A DNA stretch of 64,000 nucleotides from a virus: the IMG/VR virus record IMGVR_UViG_3300028392_000043, positions 1-64,000 of that record; one strand, 5' to 3'. Below, one piece after another: positions 32,552-41,297 of the stretch; positions within the stretch are counted from its first letter, which is position 1; every line of letters starts with the position of its first letter. A program made the position numbers and the translations under genes. The notes below the pieces were generated by a model. It was not told the origin of the DNA. It saw nothing but the letters and a program-made list of their open reading frames with translations, and searched no databases.

Positions 32552-35448
32552 AACGGCCTCAAGCAAATATTGTTTCTTTAACTGAATCTGGTTATTGGCG
32601 TGTAATTGTTGACCCTGTTCCGCAAACTGGTGGTAATAAAAGTAAAAAAGACGTAACTGTTTTTCGTGGTGGCGCCACTATGGTTTCTAGTCTTTCAACT
32701 ACAGATCCTTTTGGCCCAGCTACAGCAACTATCTCTTTTCCAGCCATTACAGTTTTTGATGCTTTGGGTACGGGTGATTTAGATTGGTGTGTTCCCGAAG
32801 CAAATGTTGACATTATGTGGATGTCTTCGCAGGTTGATGCTTCTTCGGCGACAGTTTGGGAACCTTCTACAGCGTATTTAACTAATCAGTTTGTTATTTA
32901 TAATGGCTTAAATTATAAGGCTTTAACAAACATTGATGCTTATGTTTACAGTGTTTGGAATCGCTTTGATGATTTTGTTGTTGGTGACATTGTTATTGAT
33001 AATGGGATTTATTATAAATGCATATTAAATCGCGCACACACTACTAATACTCCTCATCCTGTAGCAGATAAAACCCACTGGCAAGTTATTAATGTTACGC
33101 CAGATAAAGCTACGGATAAGTGGCTTTATTTTGAGGCTGCCGGTAAACCGTTGTATACGTGGGAAGGGTATTTTCTTGCTTTTGAGTTTGGCGAAGATGA
33201 TGCTGGTGGTACTTTAACTATTACGTGTAATGGTGCTATGCGCCAAATGGATAACTTTTTGGCAAAGCCAGAGTATTTAACGCATCCTATTTCTTACGAA
33301 AACGCTATTGCTAGGCAATTTGATTCAACGTTACATCCGTCTATTCGCCTTAAAAATATTAAACCTTTATCAGATACGCTTAATCAACTTGATTGGTGGG
33401 AAACCATTTACAGTGTTTCTGATTACAAAGATTTGTCTAATTTTTATCGCCCAGTAAATATTAAAGATAAGACTCGATGGACTGGTCTTTTAACACGCTC
33501 TACAGGTAATTTTGAACCTGTTTTAACTACCTACGTTCAAGGTTTACTTTCAACTATGCAAACTACAAGAGGTAGTTTTACAGTGTTGCTTGGTACTGAT
33601 CGTAGACCTTATTTTAAGCATCGTGAGCGTTTACATGCACCAGCAAATGAAACACTTGTTGTTGATTTATTGTGGCCAGGCGTTCAAGTTTCTATTTCTC
33701 AAGATTATTCACAAAGACTAAATGTTGTGTATGGTAATGGCCAGTCTTTGTCTGGGTATTCATATTCAAATATTAAAGTATCTGCTGATGGTTCTACAAC
33801 TTATTATGAGCCTTTTGCAGCTCGTCCACAGGTTTATCCTGCTTTAGATACTAATGTTAATTGGGATCCTAACAAAATGGCTAAAGAGGTTTCTTTGCAG
33901 TTTTATAGTGGCTTGGATACTGATGAAGCTACTGCTGTGGCTAGAAAACATTTAGAGATGTTTACCGAACCAGGTGTTACTGGTACTTTGACGCTTAAAA
34001 CCGACCCTTTAGTTAATGGTGTTCTTTTACCGCGACAAACAATTGTTGCTGGTATGTCATTGCAATTATTGGGGTTATTTGGTGACCCTAATGGTATGGT
34101 TTTTCATATTACTGAAACTTCATATTCTGAAGATAATACTGTTTCTATTACTTTTGATTCTAAATTCCGTGACCAGTTAACTGTTCAAGAGATTCGTAAG
34201 CGTGGTCGTGATTCTATGGTTGTTAATCGTGTTTTGGGTGTTGGTCGCTACGCGCCTAGTATCCCAGATTTGCTGTTTCCATGGACTTATGAAAAGCCTG
34301 TCTATTCTGGGTTTGTTCCACAAGCCTCTGGCGCTATGTGGAGCAATGCAGTTACTTATGGCAATATTCCTAATAATATTGCTTATCCTTGGACTAAATT
34401 AACTACTGCATATCCACCTAGCCAATCTGGGCATGAAAATATGTATGCCAAAATTGATGGGCCTTCCAGTATTAATAATGCTGACGCTAACTGGTCTGAC
34501 CCTGTTGTGGTTAATTTGGCTGTTACTGGTCAGGTTATTGCGTCCCAGTTTGTGGCATTAAAAGCTGATGGGTCTATTTATAAAGTTCCGTTCCATGTAT
34601 CTATTTGGTATCAAAACGTTGACGTACTAACAGGTATGCCTATTTTGCCAACTGCTAGCGGTGCTGATACTTTTTCTACAACTATCACAGATCACGCTTT
34701 AGTTACCAGCACTGCTACTGCTTCTGGCGGTGCGTATACTTTAACGTTTGTTACTCCTAGTGCTCATGGCTTAAAGGTTGGAGATAATGTTATTGTTATG
34801 CCTGACCCAGCACCAACTATTGATGGCTTATTAACTCCTACTTATTATATTGTTGATACTGTTGTGGGCACTAAAACGTTTACTGTTCACATAAGTACAT
34901 CTGCTATTACGTTGGCTGAAGCAAAGACATTAAAAAAGGGTGAGGCAACTTATGCTAAGCAGTTTGTTGGTTTGGCTAAGTATGTTGTTGGTAAAAAAGA
35001 CTCGGTAACTGGCTTGTCTTATCAACCTGGTCAATATTATCCATTTTTTGAAGGTGCTTGGGAAAATAATAGGCCAGACGGTACTGTTATTCAAGATCCT
35101 AATGTGGTGGCTAAAAGTCCACCTATTGCGGCTTGGGGTACTTATTATCAAAAAGCTGGGTATTGGCCTGCTTCTTCGCCTAGCCCTGAACGTAAAGATG
35201 CTACGGTTCCTACTGGTAAGTTTTGGGATGAAACTCCTTTTAGTTTTGATTTTAAGGGTACTTCGATTGTTAATGTTAGCCAGTATGAGGCTTTTAATCC
35301 TAAATTGCCTGATGCTGCGCGTGTAGCTGCTTATGTAATGTTTTATTGCGATGAGGAGTGGAGCGATTCGCAAGGTAAACTTATTCCTAGGACTGAGGAT
35401 GTTTATTTCTTGGGCCGTTTGTATCATCAGCCACCGACGGGACAGTAA
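32548..35448 (+). CDS. tail hub/baseplate protein with carbohydrate-binding-like insertions
   Basis: 966 residues. The central region (RQFDSTLHPSIRLKNIKPLS, LLGTDRRPYFKHRERLHAP, TAVARKHLEMFTEPG, LPRQTIVAG) resembles the hub protein that closes the tail tube. Near residues 108-170 are two short repeats of CBM5/12 character: WEPSTAYLTNQFVIYNGLNY and WNRFDDFVVGDIVIDNGIYY, each with an aromatic-rich Y-x-x-G-x-x-V pattern. A beta module related to that in the decoration-like protein lies at about 717-785 (AHGLKVGDNVIVM). It therefore combines tube closure with likely glycan binding. Confidence 0.65.
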   Translation: MKRPQANIVSLTESGYWRVIVDPVPQTGGNKSKKDVTVFRGGATMVSSLSTTDPFGPATATISFPAITVFDALGTGDLDWCVPEANVDIMWMSSQVDASSATVWEPSTAYLTNQFVIYNGLNYKALTNIDAYVYSVWNRFDDFVVGDIVIDNGIYYKCILNRAHTTNTPHPVADKTHWQVINVTPDKATDKWLYFEAAGKPLYTWEGYFLAFEFGEDDAGGTLTITCNGAMRQMDNFLAKPEYLTHPISYENAIARQFDSTLHPSIRLKNIKPLSDTLNQLDWWETIYSVSDYKDLSNFYRPVNIKDKTRWTGLLTRSTGNFEPVLTTYVQGLLSTMQTTRGSFTVLLGTDRRPYFKHRERLHAPANETLVVDLLWPGVQVSISQDYSQRLNVVYGNGQSLSGYSYSNIKVSADGSTTYYEPFAARPQVYPALDTNVNWDPNKMAKEVSLQFYSGLDTDEATAVARKHLEMFTEPGVTGTLTLKTDPLVNGVLLPRQTIVAGMSLQLLGLFGDPNGMVFHITETSYSEDNTVSITFDSKFRDQLTVQEIRKRGRDSMVVNRVLGVGRYAPSIPDLLFPWTYEKPVYSGFVPQASGAMWSNAVTYGNIPNNIAYPWTKLTTAYPPSQSGHENMYAKIDGPSSINNADANWSDPVVVNLAVTGQVIASQFVALKADGSIYKVPFHVSIWYQNVDVLTGMPILPTASGADTFSTTITDHALVTSTATASGGAYTLTFVTPSAHGLKVGDNVIVMPDPAPTIDGLLTPTYYIVDTVVGTKTFTVHISTSAITLAEAKTLKKGEATYAKQFVGLAKYVVGKKDSVTGLSYQPGQYYPFFEGAWENNRPDGTVIQDPNVVAKSPPIAAWGTYYQKAGYWPASSPSPERKDATVPTGKFWDETPFSFDFKGTSIVNVSQYEAFNPKLPDAARVAAYVMFYCDEEWSDSQGKLIPRTEDVYFLGRLYHQPPTGQ

Positions 35449-35912
35449 TGTTAGGTATTGCTACTAACGAGACTTTTAATCGTTTTATTAACTTGATTAA
35501 GTCAGATACTTGCTATTTGTCGTTACATTACGATTATCCTTCTAATGTTGATCCTACGGCTACTGAGATTATTTCGGGTGGTTATAAACGCCAACTTATT
35601 ACTTGGTCTTCTTCTGCTACATCTTTGGTTAATTCCAATACTTTAACTTTTACTGGTTTAACGTCTTGCACTATTAAGTATGTTGGCGTTTTTGATGCTT
35701 TAAATAAAGGCTATTTATTATTTAAGATTCCTTTGGATAGCCCTATTGTTATCATTAACTCTGATAATTATGTAATTAATGCTAATGATTTGTTTATTGC
35801 TTTTGGGTCTTCTGGGCAATTTACAAGCGCTGCTTTATCTAATGTTTACGGTGGAGCGCCTACTTCTACTTATGATGATTTCCAATATATTGATGCCGGA
35901 AATGTGTTCTAG
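35448..35912 (+). CDS. small tail-tip protein
   Basis: 154 residues, beta-rich with many Ser, Thr and Asn residues, not recognised (LITWSSSATSLVNSNTLTF, CTIKYVGVFDALNKGYLLFK). This arrangement is common in small proteins that attach fibres to the tail hub. TAATG coupling to the hub gene. Confidence 0.5.
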   Translation: MLGIATNETFNRFINLIKSDTCYLSLHYDYPSNVDPTATEIISGGYKRQLITWSSSATSLVNSNTLTFTGLTSCTIKYVGVFDALNKGYLLFKIPLDSPIVIINSDNYVINANDLFIAFGSSGQFTSAALSNVYGGAPTSTYDDFQYIDAGNVF

Positions 35913-35943
35913 TAGACTATGATTATGGTTTTGAGGAGTTTAG

Positions 35944-37149
35944 GTGGCAACTAAGATACAGGTCCGGCGTGGTTCTTCTTCGGAATGGTCTACAGCCAAT
36001 CCCGTTTTGGCTACAGGTGAAATTGGGTATGACACTACTGCTAATAAATTTAAAATTGGTGATGGCGTAAAAACTTGGAGCCTTCTTAGTTACACAGATG
36101 GTACAGTTAATAACGGTTATGCTTTTCCTTCAAAAGTAACACTGCCAGCATCTACTACTTCTTCAGCCAGTTTAAATGTAATTAATGGTACTGCACCCAC
36201 TAGTCCTGTTACTGGTGATTTGTGGGCATCCAGTGGATCGCTTTTGTATCAATCAAGTATTGGCTTATCTACAATTGCGTATTTAAGTAGCAATATTAGC
36301 GGAACTGCTGTAGGTATTTCGGGTACACAAACACAAAAATTTGTTTATGCTGCGCCAAATGCCTCAAATGGTGTTGCATCATTTAGAGCTTTGTTGGCGT
36401 CTGACATTCCAAGGTTAGACCAAGATACTACTGGATCAGCTGGTAACTTGTCTGGCACTCAGACTCAAAAGTTTGTATACGCTGCACCAAATGCAGCCGA
36501 TGGCACTGCCTCATTCCGCGCACTTGTTGCCTCAGACATTCCAACCTTGAACCAGAACACAACTGGCACTGCTGCAGGTATTACTGGGTCTTTGTATTAC
36601 GCAAACAATGGCGATTTTACAATGACAGAATCAGGACAAACAGCAGGTGTTGTTACTAGCACTAATGCGGCAGTTAAATATTTTGGTGTTGGTGCTAATC
36701 TTGCGGCTAATACTACTTACGAAATAGATATTTATTTGCCTTTAGTATTTACAACAACAGCAGGTTTACAGCCAAGGTTAAATACATCTCATACAAATAG
36801 TTTAACGCTTTATTCTGGTAGTTATACAATAACTTCAGATTATGTTTCTACTTCTGCTAGCGAAACAACTATGAGCGCTAATACAAGAGCAGTGCGTTAT
36901 TACTCTAATACTACAAATATCAGCACCAGCACTATGTCTGTAGCTGCACTATCTACTAGTACTTTTTATTCTTTTAAGATTTACATAAAAGGCATTATAA
37001 GAACAAATGCCGCGGGCACTTGGAATGTATTTTATAACCCTTCTACTGGTACAACAACGGGAACCACACTACGCGATGGAGCGTACATGAAATTTAATCC
37101 AGTTACTACAGGCACAGCATCTCCTACAAGTATTGGGTCGTTTTCATAA
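35944..37149 (+). CDS. tail fibre protein with Mtd-type N-terminal domain
   Basis: 401 residues from GTG with GAGGAG upstream. Residues 1-50 (IQVRRGSSSEWSTANPVLA, GEIGYDTTANKFKIGDGVKTW) are the N-terminal domain found in the Bordetella phage tropism determinant and many phage fibres. Residues about 125-210 hold two near repeats beginning SGTQTQKFVYAAPNA, each ending DIPxLxQxTTG. The C-terminal 190 residues are a Thr-rich beta domain, probably the distal part. No reverse transcriptase or template repeat is present, so diversification as in the Bordetella system is not suggested. Confidence 0.65.
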   Translation: MATKIQVRRGSSSEWSTANPVLATGEIGYDTTANKFKIGDGVKTWSLLSYTDGTVNNGYAFPSKVTLPASTTSSASLNVINGTAPTSPVTGDLWASSGSLLYQSSIGLSTIAYLSSNISGTAVGISGTQTQKFVYAAPNASNGVASFRALLASDIPRLDQDTTGSAGNLSGTQTQKFVYAAPNAADGTASFRALVASDIPTLNQNTTGTAAGITGSLYYANNGDFTMTESGQTAGVVTSTNAAVKYFGVGANLAANTTYEIDIYLPLVFTTTAGLQPRLNTSHTNSLTLYSGSYTITSDYVSTSASETTMSANTRAVRYYSNTTNISTSTMSVAALSTSTFYSFKIYIKGIIRTNAAGTWNVFYNPSTGTTTGTTLRDGAYMKFNPVTTGTASPTSIGSFS

Positions 37150-37174
37150 TGATTATTAATTGGAGTACAAATTA

Positions 37175-37522
37175 ATGGCTAATGCACATCCTTACCCTAT
37201 TGTTATTGATCAAGGTGGTACTTGGTCTCTTAGTTTGACGTACAAAATTAACAATGCTTTGGTTAATTTGACTGGTTTTACGGCATCTATGATGGTTCGT
37301 ACTAATTACACAGATACTACGCCTTTGCTGTCTTTGACTACTTCTAATGGCGGTATTGCTTTGGGTGGTGCTGCTGGGACTATTGTTATTACTGCTTCAG
37401 CGACTCAGACTGCTGCTATTCCGGCAGGTCAGGCTGTTTATGATATTGAACTTTATACAGGTAGTGAGGTTCGTAAGCTTCTTAGGGGTTCTGTGACTGT
37501 TAATGCTGAGGTTACTCGATGA
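37175..37522 (+). CDS. small Ig-like fibre-base protein
   Basis: 115 residues from the ATG at 37175, with GGAG 9 bases upstream. The pattern IVIDQGGTWSLSLTYK, NLTGFTASMMVRTNYTDTT, GGAAGTIVITASATQTA and AVYDIELYTGSEVRKLL is a compact beta domain common before collagen-like fibre genes. The gene at 54521-55123 has a similar but longer protein with an inserted module. The stop overlaps the next start (ATGA). Confidence 0.55.
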   Translation: MANAHPYPIVIDQGGTWSLSLTYKINNALVNLTGFTASMMVRTNYTDTTPLLSLTTSNGGIALGGAAGTIVITASATQTAAIPAGQAVYDIELYTGSEVRKLLRGSVTVNAEVTR

Positions 37523-38691
37523 GTGAGATTGTCGAAATAGGCAAAGATACGGTCAGTTTGACGGTTGTTGATAACAATGTGTCTCTTAATGTCACAACGT
37601 CTCAAATAAGCCTTGAAACGGCTTCTGTGGGCCCGCAGGGCATACCTGGGGCTAAAGGAGACACTGGTGCTGCAAGTACTGTAGCCGGCCCTACGGGACC
37701 TGCTGGTCCTGGTGTAGCTACTGGTGGTACAACAGGTCAAGCTTTGGTCAAGATTGATGGTACAAACTATAACACTCAATGGACAACTATTGTTAGTGGC
37801 GTTTCGAGTGTTGATGCTTTAACTGGCGCTGTAGATTTAACCGGTAAATACCTAACTCAGACTAATGCTGCGTCTACTTATGAGCCTAAGATCACTGCTG
37901 GGACCACAGCACAGTATTGGCGTGGAGATAAGACGTGGCAAACTTTTCCTACTATCCCTACCACTACATCTGCATTAACTAATGACTCAGGGTTTATTAC
38001 TTCTTCAGCTCTATCCCCATATTTAACCTCATCTACGGCATCTAGTACTTATGCACCTATAGCTCAAACTATGAATCTTGGAACTACCGCAGTTGCAATT
38101 AACCGAGCATCGGCTACAGGTCTTTCTTTGTCTGGTGTCAGTATTGATGGTAATGCCGGCACTGTAACAAATGGTGTTTATACATCGACAACTTCACTTC
38201 CAAATGTAACATCGGTTCGTGGCACAACAATCCCAGCTTCAGCAACTTTGCTAACAGATGCTAGCACAAGCTCGGCGTTGACTTCTTTTGGATCTAACGC
38301 TACTTTAACTGGCAAACTTATTGAAACAATATCAGCATTAACTGGTCCAGCTACCAATACAACTTTAACATTAGATACTTCCGCAGGAACTACCTTTACA
38401 GTAACTTTTGGCGCAGCAAACATTTCTGGGCTTTTATTTACTAATCTTCCTAGCTCTGGATCTACAACAATTACTCTTATTTTGAAGCAAGATGGCGTTG
38501 GCAGTAGGACTATTACTTGGTCTGGTACGCAAGTTAATGCATCTGCAGTAACTCCTAAATGGGCTGGTGGTACTGCACCTACTTTATCAACGGCCGCTAA
38601 CTCTGTTGATATTGTTACTTTGGTTATAAATAGAACTTCTGGCTCTACAGATAACATTTATGGATTCCTTGCAGGTAAGGCATTTGCTTAA
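37519..38691 (+). CDS. collagen-like tail fibre protein
   Basis: 390 residues. A short beta N-terminus is followed by a collagen-like stretch at about residues 38-66 (GPQGIPGAKGDTGAA, then GPTGPAGPG). Next come Thr/Ser-rich fibre repeats (GVSSVDALTGAVDLTGKYL) and a C-terminal beta domain. Such proteins form trimeric fibres. The C-terminal part from about residue 250 is probably the receptor-binding portion. Confidence 0.65.
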   Translation: MSEIVEIGKDTVSLTVVDNNVSLNVTTSQISLETASVGPQGIPGAKGDTGAASTVAGPTGPAGPGVATGGTTGQALVKIDGTNYNTQWTTIVSGVSSVDALTGAVDLTGKYLTQTNAASTYEPKITAGTTAQYWRGDKTWQTFPTIPTTTSALTNDSGFITSSALSPYLTSSTASSTYAPIAQTMNLGTTAVAINRASATGLSLSGVSIDGNAGTVTNGVYTSTTSLPNVTSVRGTTIPASATLLTDASTSSALTSFGSNATLTGKLIETISALTGPATNTTLTLDTSAGTTFTVTFGAANISGLLFTNLPSSGSTTITLILKQDGVGSRTITWSGTQVNASAVTPKWAGGTAPTLSTAANSVDIVTLVINRTSGSTDNIYGFLAGKAFA

Positions 38692-39542
38692 TGTCTAGAC
38701 GATTAATTAATACAATTCCAGCCACAACTACTCAATATGCAGTCCTAAGCACTGTTGGTTCTGGTACATGGACAGTACCTTCTACTCTTTCTGGCAATCT
38801 TGAAGTATATGTTATTGCTGGCGGCGGAAGAGGAGGTTACGCATACCTTAGAACTACACCAAGTTCTACCGCTGAAAGATTTGTAGGCGCTGGCGGTGGT
38901 GCTGGTGGCATTGTTTATCACTCTTCCTATTCTGCTACACCTGGCGGAACTATTTCTTACACAGTAGGCGCTGGCGGCGGTACTGGTGCAAAAGGCGGTA
39001 ACAGTATTTTTGGATCTATAACCGCAAATGGCGGTGGCACTGCAGATTCATCTCTTGGCGCTTCAATGAATGGTGGGTCTGGCGCAGGTGGTTACTATGA
39101 TCTTGCACCTTCTATAGGCACAACTCTTTTTTCACCAGGTACAGCTTCTGCTGGAACTGGAGGTACTGCTTCTTACGCAAGCGTAGGTGGAACAGCAACA
39201 GCAACATCTGGCTCTGGAGCAGGTGGTGGTGGCGCTAGTGCTGCGGGTACTGTAAGAAACGGCGGTGCTGGTCTTGCGCTAACTTGGGCTGATACAACTA
39301 ATACTAATCTTGGTACCTATGCTGGCGGTGGTGGTGCTGGTTCGCCATCTTCCACTGCCGGAAGCGCAGGAACTGGCGGCACTGGTGGCGGTGGAAACGG
39401 GGCGCTGGCGGGAACGGCTGGGTCTGCCGCAACTGCTTACGGTGGCGGTGGTGGCGGTGCTGGGTTACCAACTACTAACGGCTCAACTTTTGCTGGTGGT
39501 AGCGGTTATCAAGGCGTTATTGTTATTAAATATGTGGCTTAA
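38691..39542 (+). CDS. glycine-rich adhesin-like fibre tip
   Basis: 283 residues. After about 35 residues of N-terminal beta structure (GSGTWTVPSTLSGNLEVYV) the protein consists of strands alternating with Gly-rich runs (GGGAGG, GAGGGG, GGTGGGG) to the end, where it closes with GVIVIKYVA. Glycine-rich tips of this kind are known in T4-like gp38 adhesins and in the tail fibres of several marine phages, where the loops determine host specificity. Overlap of one base with the collagen-like fibre gene fits a complex of the two. Confidence 0.6.
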   Translation: MSRRLINTIPATTTQYAVLSTVGSGTWTVPSTLSGNLEVYVIAGGGRGGYAYLRTTPSSTAERFVGAGGGAGGIVYHSSYSATPGGTISYTVGAGGGTGAKGGNSIFGSITANGGGTADSSLGASMNGGSGAGGYYDLAPSIGTTLFSPGTASAGTGGTASYASVGGTATATSGSGAGGGGASAAGTVRNGGAGLALTWADTTNTNLGTYAGGGGAGSPSSTAGSAGTGGTGGGGNGALAGTAGSAATAYGGGGGGAGLPTTNGSTFAGGSGYQGVIVIKYVA

Positions 39543-39598
39543 TTTTTATTAAGTTTATGATAGGCTTTTTTTGACCATTTAACCTATAGGAGAAACAC

Positions 39599-39826
39599 AT
39601 GGCCACTAGTTACGACAACCTGCTAACACAGGAGCAAAAGAAAGCAATTCTTGAAAATCGTATTCAACAGTTTGCTGCAGATATTTATCAGACTGAATTG
39701 AATCGTGCGATTCATGTTCGTGCTGGTAATGAGGATGCTGTTGCTGGTTCTGATGAATCAATTGCTTTTTTAAAGACTGCTATTGATGTTCATCAAGAAG
39801 AATTGACTAAAACAGAATCTGAGTAA
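39599..39826 (+). CDS. small acidic coiled-coil protein ending the structural operon
   Basis: 75 residues, helical throughout and acidic (TQEQKKAILENRIQQFAADIY, then ESIAFLKTAIDVHQEELTK). A good AGGAG site lies upstream. It is the last gene before the terminator hairpin. Not recognised. Confidence 0.65.
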   Translation: MATSYDNLLTQEQKKAILENRIQQFAADIYQTELNRAIHVRAGNEDAVAGSDESIAFLKTAIDVHQEELTKTESE

Positions 39827-39841
39827 CCTGTTTTTGGGCAT

Positions 39842-39896
39842 AAAAAAAAGACCAAGTTGGGCACACCCCGAAGGGTGTGCCCAATTGGCTTTTTTG
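39842..39896. terminator. bidirectional terminator between converging halves
   Basis: Arms 39852-39868 and 39873-39888 pair over 16 bp with one bulged G around a 4-base loop. An A run lies on the left (39842-39849) and a T run on the right (39891-39895), so the element has a U-tract in either direction. It lies where the plus-strand structural operon meets the minus-strand genes. Confidence 0.9.
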
Positions 39897-40084
39897 CTAG
39901 ATGCCATGCTATTACTTACTGTCATCCCGACACGCATGTTATTCGGGGCTAGGTATAGGTTTGTTAACCTTTTTCCATCTAGCGATTTCCTTAATAAATA
40001 GCCAGCCAACCTTATAGCTGCACGGCAAACAGGTTGACGTTCATTTGCCCTTCATGAGATTCAAGCAAATCAGGCGTGCACTTG
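39889..40084. other. intergenic region without confident gene
   Basis: About 195 bases between the terminator and the last minus-strand gene. A 29-codon minus-strand frame from a TTG at 40028 exists but has no ribosome site. No tRNA, promoter or long inverted repeat was recognised. Confidence 0.4.
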
Positions 40085-40444
40085 TTAAGGAATTGTAACT
40101 GCAGGTGCAGTCATCTTAGGCGGTAAGCCTAAGTCTTTACCAACAGGATCACCAAGATACAAATCGCTTTCTGACATTCTTGGTGGTGTTGGGCGTTGTT
40201 GCGGTGCAGGCTGCGGTGCAGTTGCTTTTGCTGGTACTGGAACGGTTAATGGTCCAGCACCAATGTGACCTTCAGCAAACCAAATCGCTACTTGCCGTAT
40301 TGAATCAAATACGGTTAAGACACGAGTGAGGATGCCAGAGAGGTTCCCGAATTGGTTGAGGCGGTCAAGGTTTTTTGCTCCGTTGTTCTTTGCCCAGGAG
40401 AATCCAAAAATGGAGACTGCTGTCGCCATAATAAGTAAGCCCAT
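40085..40444 (-). CDS. small membrane-anchored, proline-rich protein
   Basis: 119 residues. A hydrophobic N-terminal segment (LLIMATAVSIFGFSWA) could be a membrane anchor or signal. It is followed by a helical part and, from about residue 68, a Pro/Ala-rich stretch (VPVPAKATAPQPAPQQRP). It overlaps the end of the upstream gene by 130 bases in the -1 frame, and neither ATG (40444 or 40429) has a clear ribosome site. It is the last gene of the minus-strand block and has no close neighbour of known role. A lysis or envelope function is possible only by analogy. Confidence 0.5.
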   Translation of the reverse strand: MGLLIMATAVSIFGFSWAKNNGAKNLDRLNQFGNLSGILTRVLTVFDSIRQVAIWFAEGHIGAGPLTVPVPAKATAPQPAPQQRPTPPRMSESDLYLGDPVGKDLGLPPKMTAPAVTIP

Positions 40445-41295
40445 TCGCTACCATCGCTTTCTATGTTGTCGTGTACGGTTTTCCAACCTCTGTAAAAAGC
40501 GTCTTGTGCTAATGTCCAGATTTTGGTTGATGTAGAGGATAAGAATTCTTCGATAACTGGTGGGCTAGCGTAAGCGTCTTCTATCCTTTGTTGAGCGTCT
40601 TGCTGCGAACTGCAATTACATTTGTTCCTGTAATCCTTTTCCGATTCACATTCGTCATAACACGGTGCACTATCAATACTGCACCAGCATTCGCCAAAAC
40701 TAAACATTTTTTCTTCTAATTCTTGATTGCAAATTTCTTTTTTAAGAACCTCAAAATGTTCAGTTTTTAGTGGCATGACTGTCCAAATAGGTACAACACC
40801 TAGAATCGAAATGCCTGCATTATTACCAATTTGTATGTAATTTCCATTTACATCGTAATCAAATCGTTCAATGTTGGATTCGTATTGTAGGTTGTCTAAA
40901 GCCCAGCGGTGTTCAGGCGCTGGGCCGTAGACGTACTGTAAAGCTACGCAAGGGTAATCAATATCAAACCATTCAACTAATTGCTTATAAGGCTGGTTAG
41001 TCTGTGGATCAATAACTGAATGCCATTGCACGGCTGATGGATAAAGGTACGGATTATTGTAATGGGTCCACAAGCATGAGTCTGCTTGACGGCCAAGCCA
41101 TCCAGAGCAACATTCTGAGTCAAAAATTTGACCTACATGAACGCCAACTCCAGATGCCCCACCGCCAAGCATTGCATACCAATTGGTGCTGTCGTTGGGT
41201 AACCATCTTTCATAACCGGTTAACCATTCAGCAATAAAAGGTGAATAAAAGTCTTCTAATGAAGGCCTTACATCACCTTTCATACCCCAAGGCAT
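40315..41295 (-). CDS. unknown Cys- and Trp-rich protein
   Basis: 326 residues, not recognised. It has unusually many Trp and Tyr residues and a Cys cluster at about residues 210-240 (GECWCSIDSAPCYDEC, then NKCNC) and a CC pair near residue 62, suggesting disulphides or metal binding. No membrane segment is visible. Its last 43 codons overlap the next gene. The gene lies 2 bases after the membrane protein gene at 41298, so the two are probably cotranslated. Confidence 0.55.
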   Translation of the reverse strand: MPWGMKGDVRPSLEDFYSPFIAEWLTGYERWLPNDSTNWYAMLGGGASGVGVHVGQIFDSECCSGWLGRQADSCLWTHYNNPYLYPSAVQWHSVIDPQTNQPYKQLVEWFDIDYPCVALQYVYGPAPEHRWALDNLQYESNIERFDYDVNGNYIQIGNNAGISILGVVPIWTVMPLKTEHFEVLKKEICNQELEEKMFSFGECWCSIDSAPCYDECESEKDYRNKCNCSSQQDAQQRIEDAYASPPVIEEFLSSTSTKIWTLAQDAFYRGWKTVHDNIESDGSEWAYLLWRQQSPFLDSPGQRTTEQKTLTASTNSGTSLASSLVS

Positions 41296-41297
41296 AA

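Noticed and set aside
35944-37149. Diversity-generating retroelement, because of the Mtd-type fibre domain
   Set aside because: No reverse transcriptase, template repeat or accessory gene is present in the window; the N-terminal domain is common in ordinary fibres.
39939-40028. 29-codon minus-strand frame from a TTG in the intergenic region near the terminator
   Set aside because: No ribosome site and no support from neighbouring coupling; composition alone does not show a gene.
39889-40084. tRNA or tmRNA gene
   Set aside because: No cloverleaf or T-arm-like sequence could be traced on either strand.
40315-40444. Third programmed -1 frameshift in the 130-base overlap of two minus-strand genes
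   Set aside because: The phase would fit a -1 shift, but no X-XXY-YYZ heptamer was found; G-GGA-ACC and a run of A are imperfect.
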